In this document: positions 18,237-27,900 of the stretch, in pieces | How the letters are laid out: each line of letters begins with the position of its first letter | Numbering within the stretch: position 1 is the stretch's first letter | Assembly: GCA_017645655.1 (NCBI GenBank) | Contig: JAGCNZ010000018.1 | Coordinates: 1 to 64,000 of the forward strand | Reading direction: 5' to 3' | Source of the DNA: Bacteroidaceae bacterium | GTDB lineage: Bacteria; Bacteroidota; Bacteroidia; Bacteroidales; Bacteroidaceae | Length of the DNA: 64,000 nucleotides | Position numbers and translations under genes: made by a program | The notes under the pieces: model-generated | What the model saw: only the letters and a program-made list of their open reading frames with translations | Database searches by the model: none | What the model was told of the DNA's origin: nothing

Positions 18237-20365
18237 TACTTCAATACTTTTTTACCGTTAATAATATTGATGCCCTTCTGCATCTTTTGGATGCGCTGAC
18301 CTGCGAGGTTGAAGATACCTTCGTTAAGGTTAACGTTAGCGTTAAGGTTCTCGATTCCAGTTGCATCATCCTCGAAACCGAAGAAGCCTTTGACAGGAGC
18401 AGCACCGCTTGTCACTTCAAGATAAGCCTTGCCGACAGGAACACTTACTGTTACAGCAACAGGATAGAAACCTACACCCTTTGACTTGTTAGCAAGACAG
18501 TAAATGGTGTTCTCATCAGAAGGATTGAAAGCAGTTTCTGCAGCCTTGAGGAGATTCTCCGAAACATCTTCAGGACTCGTAGTGATAGACAAAGCATATT
18601 CAATACCATCCGTTGATGACATGGCATCTTCCGACTTCAATACAACAGCAGTACCTGCAGGAACAGAAGCTTTCTCGGCAAGTCTTGCAGCACTTCCGGT
18701 ATGCTCATAAACCACATAAGCAGTCAAGCCTTCAGGGAAGACAATGTCAGCAGGAGCGACATAGGTTGTGTAGCCAATCTTGCCAATCTTAACGGTGTAA
18801 GGCTTCTCCTGTGTCACTGTGATGGCAGGTGAAGAAAGGTCATCTACGCTAACGACAATATATGCTGTGCGTGCCTCGAGATCAGTATTAGGAGCAATGG
18901 TGTAAGCGATGTTCTTGTCGGCATCGAGTGTTGCGCTGAGCCAATCTACTGCATTGCCTTCTCCATCAACAACTACAACTTCTGCATCAGTATTGTCCAC
19001 CTTATTATACACAACCTCTATAGTGCCGCTTGCCCCTTCGCTGGTTGCATTCACTACATCAATCGTTGCAATGTATGGCGAAGTCGTGGGAGCATACTCA
19101 ACCTTGACACCTGTAATCGTATAATACTTTTCACCAGTCACAACGCCAACCATTGATTCATAACCTGCAGAACTTACTACGCTGACGGACAAAGTGCCAT
19201 CCTCGGGAGTTACTGTGACCGTTGAACCACTTGCGGTGGCAGATGCATTAGTCCAGTTACCACCGCGGATTCCAGTAGCATCACTATTGCTCGATGCTGT
19301 AATTACGACAGAAACAATTGTGTAACCTTCAAGGGGAGCAATTCTCAGGATCTGACCATTATAGAAATATGTACCATCGGATTGTCCAATGTGAGCATTG
19401 GCATTATTCGAACTTCCGCCTTTTGCAAGTGACATTACGGCACCTGTATCTTCTCCCTGCGCATCTTTTGTCCATGTGGCAGATGCTGCAGCACTTGAAC
19501 CTGTTGGAGCTGCCTTCAGATTCCAAGTAACATCCTCAACATCTTCTGCATGGCAGAAGGACTTGCTGACCTCTTGACTTTCTGTCATGCCTTCCTTAGT
19601 AGCCTTGGCTGTGATGGTTGTAGTCTCTGTAAGGTGGATGGGACCATTGTAATTCTTCCAAGAGATACCATGGTCTGTGCTGTACAAGATGGTAGCTCCT
19701 GCCGTTCCACAAGTAATCGTTACATCTGTTGATGATGCAAATACAGGGTCACCGCTGATGACAGGAATGGCAACAGCATTGGGGTCGTCTGCTTCTCTGT
19801 AGTAATCAACTCGGGTCACACGGACATTGCCATTAGTGCCTCTTGCGCAGTCAAATACTATCCTGTAAAAAAGATTGGCAGCTTGCTTGTCAGTAGGTAT
19901 TTCTACTGTCTGTGTGCCTGTAGCTTTTGTGAATGTGCCAGCAACAGTCCATGTGTCATAATCAGCACTTGTTTGCAATGTGATAGAGTTTACTTGACCT
20001 GCATTGGATAACTGACTGACATTTATGCTAACCTTTGTAATGGGTTTGTCAATAGGGGCAGCTGTGGTGATATTTGCCGTGGATGCAGCATTATTTCTAC
20101 CACAAGCAATATAATCCCATTGTATAGGCCAAATAATAACATTTTCAGCATTTGCAAAATTGGCAAGAGAAACAGTAAAGCCACTGTTCGTTGCAGACCA
20201 ATTACTTGTGTAATTTGTAATTCCAGTTGAATTGTAAGCACTCCCGAACAATGCTGTCTTATAGACTTCGTCTGCTGCCTTAGCAGTGCCAGCAAAAGTG
20301 GTTGTTACCACGGCTACTATCATCGCGACGCGTAGCCAAACATTCTTTAATACCTTTTGTTTCAT
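18236..20365 (-). CDS. Secreted multidomain surface protein A
   Basis: 709 aa. Signal peptide about 1-30 (ends GTAKA). Approximate modules: beta-sandwich discoidin-like region to 195; a CHB_HEX_C_1-type segment about 200-275 (ILYSTDHGISWKNYNGPIHL then TTTITAKATKEGM); another beta-sandwich to about 430; a BACON-like repeat about 440-525 (VDWLSATLDADKNIAY); then a C-terminal module shared with proteins B and C (GFYPVAVTVSVPVGKAYLEV, GFFGFEDDATGIENLN) that ends FNLAGQRIQKMQKGINIING plus KKVLK, probably a sorting tail. Likely a surface or secreted glycan- or protein-binding protein; no catalytic residues seen. Own promoter at 20425. Stop overlaps microprotein A. Confidence 0.75.
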   Translation of the reverse strand: MKQKVLKNVWLRVAMIVAVVTTTFAGTAKAADEVYKTALFGSAYNSTGITNYTSNWSATNSGFTVSLANFANAENVIIWPIQWDYIACGRNNAASTANITTAAPIDKPITKVSINVSQLSNAGQVNSITLQTSADYDTWTVAGTFTKATGTQTVEIPTDKQAANLFYRIVFDCARGTNGNVRVTRVDYYREADDPNAVAIPVISGDPVFASSTDVTITCGTAGATILYSTDHGISWKNYNGPIHLTETTTITAKATKEGMTESQEVSKSFCHAEDVEDVTWNLKAAPTGSSAAASATWTKDAQGEDTGAVMSLAKGGSSNNANAHIGQSDGTYFYNGQILRIAPLEGYTIVSVVITASSNSDATGIRGGNWTNASATASGSTVTVTPEDGTLSVSVVSSAGYESMVGVVTGEKYYTITGVKVEYAPTTSPYIATIDVVNATSEGASGTIEVVYNKVDNTDAEVVVVDGEGNAVDWLSATLDADKNIAYTIAPNTDLEARTAYIVVSVDDLSSPAITVTQEKPYTVKIGKIGYTTYVAPADIVFPEGLTAYVVYEHTGSAARLAEKASVPAGTAVVLKSEDAMSSTDGIEYALSITTSPEDVSENLLKAAETAFNPSDENTIYCLANKSKGVGFYPVAVTVSVPVGKAYLEVTSGAAPVKGFFGFEDDATGIENLNANVNLNEGIFNLAGQRIQKMQKGINIINGKKVLK

Positions 20366-20424
20366 GTTAAACTTATTTATTAATGAGTTGTGTTACTATC
20401 TGCTTTACTTTTCAAAATCGGGCG

Positions 20425-20455
20425 CAAAGGTATGACTTTCTTTGCTTATAGCAAA
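20425..20455 (-). promoter_or_regulatory. Promoter of secreted protein A
   Basis: TACCTTTG (20432-20425, minus) with TTTG (20455-20452) 19 nt upstream: both boxes of the Bacteroidetes sigma-ABfr promoter. Confidence 0.8.
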
Positions 20456-20584
20456 GGGGAAAATAACTTTTTTTGCTTTTTCTTGTCAATTCTTAACATA
20501 TAGAACAGAATAAATGAGAAATAAAACACTCTTTACCCTTCAACTTATATGCTCAAAGCCAAGTATCAACTTCCCTAAAACAAG

Positions 20585-20614
20585 CAGCCCGCCTGACCAA
20601 AGTCAAGCGGACTG
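20585..20614 (-). terminator. Likely terminator of cassette B
   Basis: CAGCCCGCCTGAC / GTCAAGCGGACTG arms around CAAA pair except for three symmetric C-A mismatches. On the minus strand a TTGTTTTA stretch follows. It lies 40 nt downstream of the microprotein B stop. Confidence 0.6.
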
Positions 20615-20653
20615 CCGTTTCTATTGTTTTCTTTCCTTTCTTGGAGAGGAGTT

Positions 20654-20821
20654 TTACCACTCCTCGTCCCAGGCGTTGACGCTCTTGTTTTCCTTTGTCA
20701 GGATGTCGTTTTCATCATCGATTGTATCGTCGCTTCCACCAACAGGCAGCGACTCTGCCATCATGTGCATTGTGCCGAGCGCAACAACGAAGCAGGTCGG
20801 CTGATTATAAAACTTCTTCAT
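20654..20821 (-). CDS. Coupled microprotein B (55 aa)
   Basis: 55 aa: MKKFYNQPTCFVVALGTMHM, then MAESLPVGGSDDTIDDENDI, then the same 15-residue tail as A (LTKENKSVNAWDEEW). The ATG overlaps the stop of secreted protein B as TAATG. From MMAESLP to the stop it is protein-identical to A, and the DNA differs at one base in 111 nt (a synonymous Ala codon); the first 19 codons are quite different. This points to recent gene conversion or duplication of only the C-terminal half, or to selection acting differently on the two halves. Function unknown. Confidence 0.8.
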   Translation of the reverse strand: MKKFYNQPTCFVVALGTMHMMAESLPVGGSDDTIDDENDILTKENKSVNAWDEEW

Positions 20822-23800
20822 TAGTATAAAACTTTTTTGCCGTTAATAATGTTAATGCCCTTCTGCATCTTCTGGAGGCGCTGACCTGCGAGGTTGTAGA
20901 TTGCCTCGTTAGCGTTAAGATCAACGTTAAGGTTGCTGATGCCAGTTGCATCATCTTCCTCGAAGCCATAGAAGCCCTTGACTTCACCACCAACCTCTGT
21001 TTCTATTTTGAGGTAAGCCTTACCTGCAGGAATAGTGACAGTAGCAGCTACAGGATAGAAGCCTACCTTGTCGTTCTTCTTTGCAAGAGCATAGATGCCT
21101 TCGCCACCAATGATTGTTCCATCAGAAGCTTTGAGCAGATTCTCTGTGGAAGCAGTCTGGGCTGTTGCAGTTGCAGTCTGTGTGAAGTTGCCACCATTCT
21201 CTTTCTTCAGCAACAAAGCTTCACCATGCTTAGCAGAAGTCACAGGTTCCAGATGAACCACGTTTTCTGTTTCAGACTCAGTTACAGCAAATGCCTCGAA
21301 AGAAGCGCCAGTGAAGTCGTAGTCGTAATTGGCTACTATTGTAGCATAGCCAACAGAAGAAACATCAAGTCCTTGAGTTGGGAGAGCCTCGTCAGCCATA
21401 ATCTTCAAAATAGGATACTTACCGCCGCAAGTGAACTTCCAGTCATCGGTAAAGTCCCAACCAAGAGTTGTCTCATAGAAGCTCTTTGTTGTGGCTTCAA
21501 CCCAGTCAATCTGCTTGCCGTTCTTGTCATCTTTATCGGTCAATTCCTTTGCGCCTGTGCTATATACTGTGCTCAAGAGCGTATAGTTGTTAGCAAAAGT
21601 AACAGGACGTTCGCCTTCTAAGAACCCATCTGCTCTCATGATAGCATAGGTATTGCCACCTGAAATAGTTGGAGCTGCAACCATGTTGTTTTGAATCACA
21701 GGCTCAGGATCTGATTCAGCATCAATGCGAGAAACAAGGCCGCTAGCATCGCCACCGTTCTGACAGGTAACAGTACCTGTAAAGAGGTTCTTCTCGACAG
21801 TGACTGACCGGATTGTTCCGACCATGCCGCCTGCCTGATACTGACGAGACTTAACTTCTGCATTTGAGTAGTTGTTGCTGATAACTGTTCCGCCTACTGC
21901 ATTAGCAGCAATTGCAGCTACGTGGTCGCGACCTTCAATGGATGAACCTATGACAGCACAGTTTTGAATAGTAGATGCGTTCTGTGCGTTACCAACAAGA
22001 CCGCCAGCATTAGCATTGCCAACAACATTAGCATTCTCGAGTATTACCTTTTGAATAATAGCGGCATTAACCACGCCGAACAGACCGACATTGTCTGTAT
22101 TCGTATTACTAAATGTAAAGTTGCTGATGGTTTTGCCCTGGCCGTCGAAGGTTCCCTTGTAGGGATTGTCTTGTGTGCCGATGGGAGCCATGGTGACACC
22201 TGTCATGTCAATGTTGGCAGTCAGTACAGCATCGAGTTCGTTGCGTCCGGCATTGATAGCCTTCGAGAAATAATTTAACTGAGTTGCATTGCCCAACTGA
22301 TATACGCCATTAACAGCATTCACATTATTTGTAAGGTCCATTGCAGCCATTGACCCTTCAAGTGCAGCACGCAGGGCAACACACTGGTTGTAGAGCAAAG
22401 TCAGTTGGACTGCATCGTCTGTTGTCTGTAGTTGTGCAAACTTGGTGTTAAACTCTGCCAACTCGTCTTCGTAGTCTGCTTCAACAGGTCTCGTCTTGTC
22501 GAAGTCATCAAAGTAAGCTACGAGAGGAGCGCGCATAGCCTCGAACTCTGATTGGAGGCAGAGGTACATCTCGTTCATCTGCTGCTGAGTGCTGTTAGAC
22601 TCTGTAACAGCAATCATATAATAGATGTAAGGCTCACTTACACCTTCTGTGAAGTTGAATGCTGCAGGATAACAATCCTCCATAGGCAGGTACTCTGCGC
22701 TGATGTTGTTTCTTTCATCCAGTACTGTCCAGTTGGCAACATTGGCATAGGTTGCTTCTGATACAGATGAGAAGTTAGCGCCATAGACCTTCCAGCTCTT
22801 CCAGTTACGTCCCGTCTGTGTATGGGTATCGCCACCAGTCACGAGTCTGTAGAAGTAAGGCTGCATGGCTTCCTTTGTACGGAAGATGACATATTGTACA
22901 TGACCTGGATCGCCTACGTTGCCGCTAAAGTTTCCACCCCACTTGGTGCTTTCTCTGCCATCGATGCCATCCTTGCCATCAACCAAGTTTGTCCAGGGAC
23001 CGTCGCCCCAAGTTGAAGTACCGTCGAATGCAACGTAGTCGTTGGTTTTTGCCTTAAGCACATCCATCAGTTCAACCAAATGATTCATTTTGTTTATCAT
23101 TACAGGAATCTGATTATAGTTACCTGAACTAATTGCTGCTGCAAGAGCAGCATCCAAACCATCGTAGAGAGTCTTGTACTCTACATACCAGGGGTCGGTC
23201 TCGCTCAAAGAGCCGCGGTCATATGATGCCGCTTTTGCTGCATTTACCTGCGCTGTATAATAATCCCTGTCAGAGACATCAGAAACGGCAAGCACTTGGA
23301 AGTCACCAATCTGGCTCCAACCTGTGCTCTTCATTTCATTCAGCGTAAGCCTTACATAACGGAAGGCGTCGGTCGTATTGTCGGGAGTGAACTCGTAGGT
23401 TGTAAAGTTTGCATTGTGAATAGCATACTTGTCGTCCACATCTGCAATTTTTGTCCAATTACTGTTATCGTCTGAACCTTCAATCGTCCAACTCTTGGGA
23501 GCACGATTCTGCCATGAACCGTCATCGTTAGTGGTGAAGTGGTATTTCTTTATCGCATACGACTCACCGTCTGAAGTCTCGATGGTTATCGCATGGCTGC
23601 TACCCGTTATGTCACTGGGCCAACCCTCCCACTTCGGGTTGGGCAGACCGTCGAATGCTTTCTTGGCAGCTTCAGGGCCAGATGTCCAATTATAAGTTAC
23701 AACGCGATGTGTGTCGTAGCAGAACCGAAACTCGGAAAGCTGAATGAAGCCGCCATCATTAAGAGTGACCTTGAAATACTTGTACGCAGTGCCCACAGTA

Positions 23801-24699
23801 CTTTTGTTGCAGAAGAAGCGTTGTGTGTACCAGTTCTTTCCTTCGATGTATTGAGGGTCACTACCATCAATGTCTGAGAGAGTTACCCAACCATCAGAAT
23901 TGGCATTGGCTGCAACGGTTTCATCGTTGGTTCCATAGACCGACCATTTTGATACTTTGCGGCCATTATCGTTGTCGTTGGCTGTAGTCATGTCATAACC
24001 CCATACAAAGACAGGCTCAGAAGCTGTGACAAGGGCATAGCATTCACTACCGGCATCACCACAATACTTGGTATTGCAATCGAGGTCAAACATTCTCTGG
24101 ATGCCCTCGTTCTGTCCATAGTTTTTACCTGCAGTACATGTGAAGGTCACATCCTGCGGGGCGAACTTCACGTTGGTGAAGCGGAAGCCGTCCATCTGGC
24201 AGTATTTTTCCCAACCTCCTTCAAGACCCTCAACGACAATCTTGAAATAGGAATAGTAGGTGCCGTCGGCAATGCTTTCTGAGATATTCAACTTATTGAC
24301 AGCAAATTGACCTTTATCCAAGGTTTGATTTTGCTTGTTATCAATCAACGTCCAACCCGCAGCATCAATGGTTGCTTCTGCGGCAGATGCAAAGTTGCCG
24401 CCATAAATCTTCCACTGACTCCAACTACGACCAGTATCGCCATTGGTGTCGTTTGCAGAAATCAACTCATAGCTCTTGGGAGCAATGGGAGCAGAAGCCT
24501 CCATGATGATGTACACTGGTTGTCCATAGTAACCGTCCCATGTCCCCCACTTGGAGTTTGTCTGCTCGTCCAACAAGGCTTTGGGGCTTTCCGAGTCATG
24601 ATCCCAGTTGTTACCGCTTAATGCTGTAAGCTTGACTGAGGCATTTGCCTGCATTGCAAAAGCTGCAATGGCAAACAAAAATAGATAAAGTTTCTTCAT
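20821..24699 (-). CDS. Secreted F5/8-type and GLUG-repeat surface protein B
   Basis: 1292 aa. Signal peptide 1-20 (MKKLYLFLFAIAAFAMQANA). Four F5/8-type (discoidin-like) segments with the signature of Trp-rich sandwiches, roughly 20-170, 175-330, 335-470 and 545-700, for example TGRSWSQWKIYGGNF and QTGRNWKSWKVYGANF. A short helical linker follows (about 715-785), then GLUG-type repeats about 795-1000 (FDGQGKTISNFTFSNTNTDN, AGGLVGNAQNASTIQNC). The last 170 residues are the C-terminal module shared with A and C. Modules bind carbohydrate or protein ligands in other proteins; no enzyme domain seen. It begins 42 bp after microprotein C, so it may be co-transcribed with cassette C. Confidence 0.8.
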   Translation of the reverse strand: MKKLYLFLFAIAAFAMQANASVKLTALSGNNWDHDSESPKALLDEQTNSKWGTWDGYYGQPVYIIMEASAPIAPKSYELISANDTNGDTGRSWSQWKIYGGNFASAAEATIDAAGWTLIDNKQNQTLDKGQFAVNKLNISESIADGTYYSYFKIVVEGLEGGWEKYCQMDGFRFTNVKFAPQDVTFTCTAGKNYGQNEGIQRMFDLDCNTKYCGDAGSECYALVTASEPVFVWGYDMTTANDNDNGRKVSKWSVYGTNDETVAANANSDGWVTLSDIDGSDPQYIEGKNWYTQRFFCNKSTVGTAYKYFKVTLNDGGFIQLSEFRFCYDTHRVVTYNWTSGPEAAKKAFDGLPNPKWEGWPSDITGSSHAITIETSDGESYAIKKYHFTTNDDGSWQNRAPKSWTIEGSDDNSNWTKIADVDDKYAIHNANFTTYEFTPDNTTDAFRYVRLTLNEMKSTGWSQIGDFQVLAVSDVSDRDYYTAQVNAAKAASYDRGSLSETDPWYVEYKTLYDGLDAALAAAISSGNYNQIPVMINKMNHLVELMDVLKAKTNDYVAFDGTSTWGDGPWTNLVDGKDGIDGRESTKWGGNFSGNVGDPGHVQYVIFRTKEAMQPYFYRLVTGGDTHTQTGRNWKSWKVYGANFSSVSEATYANVANWTVLDERNNISAEYLPMEDCYPAAFNFTEGVSEPYIYYMIAVTESNSTQQQMNEMYLCLQSEFEAMRAPLVAYFDDFDKTRPVEADYEDELAEFNTKFAQLQTTDDAVQLTLLYNQCVALRAALEGSMAAMDLTNNVNAVNGVYQLGNATQLNYFSKAINAGRNELDAVLTANIDMTGVTMAPIGTQDNPYKGTFDGQGKTISNFTFSNTNTDNVGLFGVVNAAIIQKVILENANVVGNANAGGLVGNAQNASTIQNCAVIGSSIEGRDHVAAIAANAVGGTVISNNYSNAEVKSRQYQAGGMVGTIRSVTVEKNLFTGTVTCQNGGDASGLVSRIDAESDPEPVIQNNMVAAPTISGGNTYAIMRADGFLEGERPVTFANNYTLLSTVYSTGAKELTDKDDKNGKQIDWVEATTKSFYETTLGWDFTDDWKFTCGGKYPILKIMADEALPTQGLDVSSVGYATIVANYDYDFTGASFEAFAVTESETENVVHLEPVTSAKHGEALLLKKENGGNFTQTATATAQTASTENLLKASDGTIIGGEGIYALAKKNDKVGFYPVAATVTIPAGKAYLKIETEVGGEVKGFYGFEEDDATGISNLNVDLNANEAIYNLAGQRLQKMQKGINIINGKKVLY

Positions 24700-24741
24700 T
24701 TGTGTTATATATTTTAGTTGTTTTCTGTTTTGGTTAACACG

Positions 24742-24912
24742 TTACCATTCCTCGTCCCAGACGTTGACGTCTTTATTCTCCTTCGTCAGGATGTCGTCGG
24801 GATTCTCGATTGTGCTGCCACCACCATTGTCGATGGGAAGCGACTCTGCCATCATTTGGCAAGTGCCAAGCACTACTATAAGTGCTGATGGCGTGATATA
24901 CATCTTTTTCAT
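24742..24912 (-). CDS. Coupled microprotein C (56 aa)
   Basis: 56 aa: MKKMYITPSALIVVLGTCQM, MAESLPIDNGGGSTIENPDD, ILTKENKDVNVWDEEW. Its ATG overlaps the stop of secreted protein C as TAATG. It is the divergent member: the central SLPVGGSDDT of A and B is replaced by SLPIDNGGGST, but LGTxxMMAESLP and LTKENKxVNxWDEEW are kept. A GG pair follows the conserved LP in all three, which recalls double-glycine leaders, but no C39 peptidase/ABC exporter or modifying enzyme is nearby. Function unknown. Confidence 0.8.
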   Translation of the reverse strand: MKKMYITPSALIVVLGTCQMMAESLPIDNGGGSTIENPDDILTKENKDVNVWDEEW

Positions 24913-27900
24913 TAGAACAAAACTTTTTTACCATTTATAATATTAATGCCTTTCTGCATCTTATTGATGCGCTGACCGGCTACATTATAGATAGTCTTGT
25001 TAGCGCTAACGTCTGAGTTAAGGTTGTCAATGCCTGTTGCATCATCTTCCTCGAAGCCATAGAAGCCCTTGACAGGAGCCTCACCGCTTGTTATTTCAAG
25101 ATAAGCCTTGCGTGCAGGAATAGTTACACCAGATTTAACCGGATAGAAGCCAACACCTGATGCTTTGTTCGCAAGGCAGTACTGGGTACCAGTAGCAGCA
25201 AAAGCCTCATCATAATAAGTCAGGTCATTATCTTCGGTCAGAGTTATGCCTTCGTCAGAATTATTATAATAGTAATTGCCTTCCGCTGCCTTTACAATAA
25301 ACGCATTATCTGCCGGAAGCTGAGTTACTTCCTCTAAGTGAAGAGCATTGGCGGTTTTCTTTTGTCCAACATATGCTGTGACACCTGTGGGAATAATTGC
25401 AATGTTCACCTCGGGCACGAAAGATGCATAGCCTGCACTACCTACAGACAACTTATAGACATGAGGTTTGCTGCTGTCAAGCGTAGGATTAGCATCTGTG
25501 CCAAGAAGCTGAGTAAAGGCAGAACCGAGATTGAAGCAAACCTCACCGCTTGCGAGCTGTGCATCGGTAACCAATTCAGGAGCTGTACCACTTACGGTGC
25601 CACCACTGCCTGTGCCATTCACAAAGCTACCCTTGTAGTAGTTGTTAGCAAAGACAGAGTTGTTGCCGTTGATTTTACCAAAGAACTGACCAGTGACAGT
25701 AGATGTTACTGTGCCGATAGACAAGCTATTCTCTATGGTTGCCTTACCAGCGTTGTTGTAACCAACGATACCACCAAAAGTGCAGTTGCCAGGAGTAGCA
25801 TTGGTGTTCTTCAGCTCGCCATCGAACAAGCAATTGGTGATGAAGCAAATAGCATCAGCATTGTTGTTGAAATAACCTACAATACCGCCATAGTTGCCGC
25901 TGCCGCCGTTGTCATTACCGTCGAGTGTGCCGGAGTACCAGCAACAATCAACATATTCAGTACCATTGTAAGCAACACCGAGAATACCACCGATGCGAGC
26001 ACCAGCCCTTGAGTTGTTAATGTTGGTGAAACTGTGGACGTTGCGGATGACAGGACCATTGTCGCGGGCAAAGCCAACAGCAGAACCGAATTCGCTGTAA
26101 TTAGTATTAGTGATAGTACCAGAGATACTGAAGTTCTCAATGACAGCACCGGCAGTGATTACACCGAAGAGACCATGATAATTGCGGGCTGTAGTATAAG
26201 TAAGATTGCTTATGGTATGATTTTGTCCATCGAAATGACCTCCATACATAACCCAGTCATTATCGCCCCAATATCCGATGGAAGCAGGCCAAGACTCTCC
26301 TGACATATTGATGTCAGTTGTCAGTTGTGCATTTAAGTTCTGATTGCCAACATTAACTTCTGCAGCAAATTGCTTCAAGTTGGCAGCTGAACCTATTTGA
26401 ATATAGCCGTTTGACACAGGAAGATTTGTATAAATGCCTGTTGAATACTCATGTACAGTCCGACTTGCGGGGAAGAGGACAGGATGCGAATCGGTACCTA
26501 TTGTCTGTGTCCAAGTTGTTCCATCGTTAGTGCTACCATTCAACTGATAGCAAAGTTCGCCAGAAGCAACCTTTGATGTGGCATAATTATCATGAAGTTG
26601 CGCATTATCTTCTGCATCAAGTGTAGTATAGCAGTTAATGTAAGTAACATCGCCACGGACAAAACTCTTAGTATTACTATCAACACCTGTCACGCTGCCG
26701 GAATTGTAGCAGTTGGTAACGGTGCTTGATGTAGAACCAATCCATCCTGAGATGGCAGCGCTTTCGCCTCCACTTGTAATCGTTCCTGTGTTATAGCAAT
26801 TGGTAATGTGATAAATAGTATTACCTCCAATGTTGACTCCGACTATGCCAGCAGCATTTATGCCAGTTGTTGTGACATCGGCCTCGTTACCGCAATTACT
26901 GATTGTAATTGTACCCGCACCATTTGAACCGCCGATGATACCAGCACAGTATTTAGAACCGCTTACTGAGCCGCGTGTAATGACATTTCTAATTACAGCA
27001 CCATCCGCAGCGTATCCTATCAGTCCTTGGTATTCATTGGTACCTGAAATATTAAGAGTTACGACATGACCTTGACCATCAAATACTCCTGAGTATCTAT
27101 GAGAACCTGTTCCAATAGAAGTAGTACTATTGACATCTGCTGTCAAATACGCATTACCTGTCGAAGTCCCATTATTAACCGCAGTTGCAAAAGCTGCCAT
27201 TTCTGAATCAGTCCCAATAGCGGTGTAGTCTTCTGCGTATTCGTCGTATTCGTTCAAGACGAACTCTGACAACTGGAAATGTGGATCTCCCACACTTCTT
27301 GTCTGCTCTACTTTCAGCATAAAATGTTGATAAATGCCCGGGGTGTCGAGCATGAAGTTTGCATATGCATAATGGTCTGTCGTTAAAACACCTGTCGCAT
27401 CTTCCTCACTGTCAATCAGTGTCCAACCCGTTGTGCTGCCATCTGTCGTGGGAGCTGCGTCGCCAGTTGCACCATACAACTTAAACGTCCTTGGGTCACG
27501 CTGTTCAGCATCGTTACCTGACTGCATAGAATAGCTGGATGCAACTATTGGTTTCACGGTACTGAAAGTAACCCAACTAGTTGAGGGGTCATTTGACTTA
27601 CACCATTTGGTGTTACCTGAACCATCGAAAATGTTCGCTGCAACTTCGGTGCCATAATTGCCTCCACTATAAATCTTGTCAGCAATAATAGCCGTCTTTG
27701 GCTCTATACTATAGTCAAGAGAAAGTTCTGCAAGCTGTAGTTCGTCCTTGCCAACCAGACGAACCACATGGAACTTGAAGTACTTGTATGCAGTCTGCGA
27801 GGGATTAATCTTGTACTTCTTGGCAACCTTGTTGGCTGCAGGAAGTTGACAATTATTAACATGTGCAATTACTGTCCATGACTCGTGCAAGTAGTCAGGA

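Noticed and set aside
18063..18299. Plus-strand ORF with a hydrophobic VDALVFLCQDVVFIIDCIVA segment, repeated at 20624-20824
   Set aside because: It is antisense to microproteins A and B; the duplication is explained by those genes, which have TAATG coupling and a paralogue (C) whose antisense frame is not kept.
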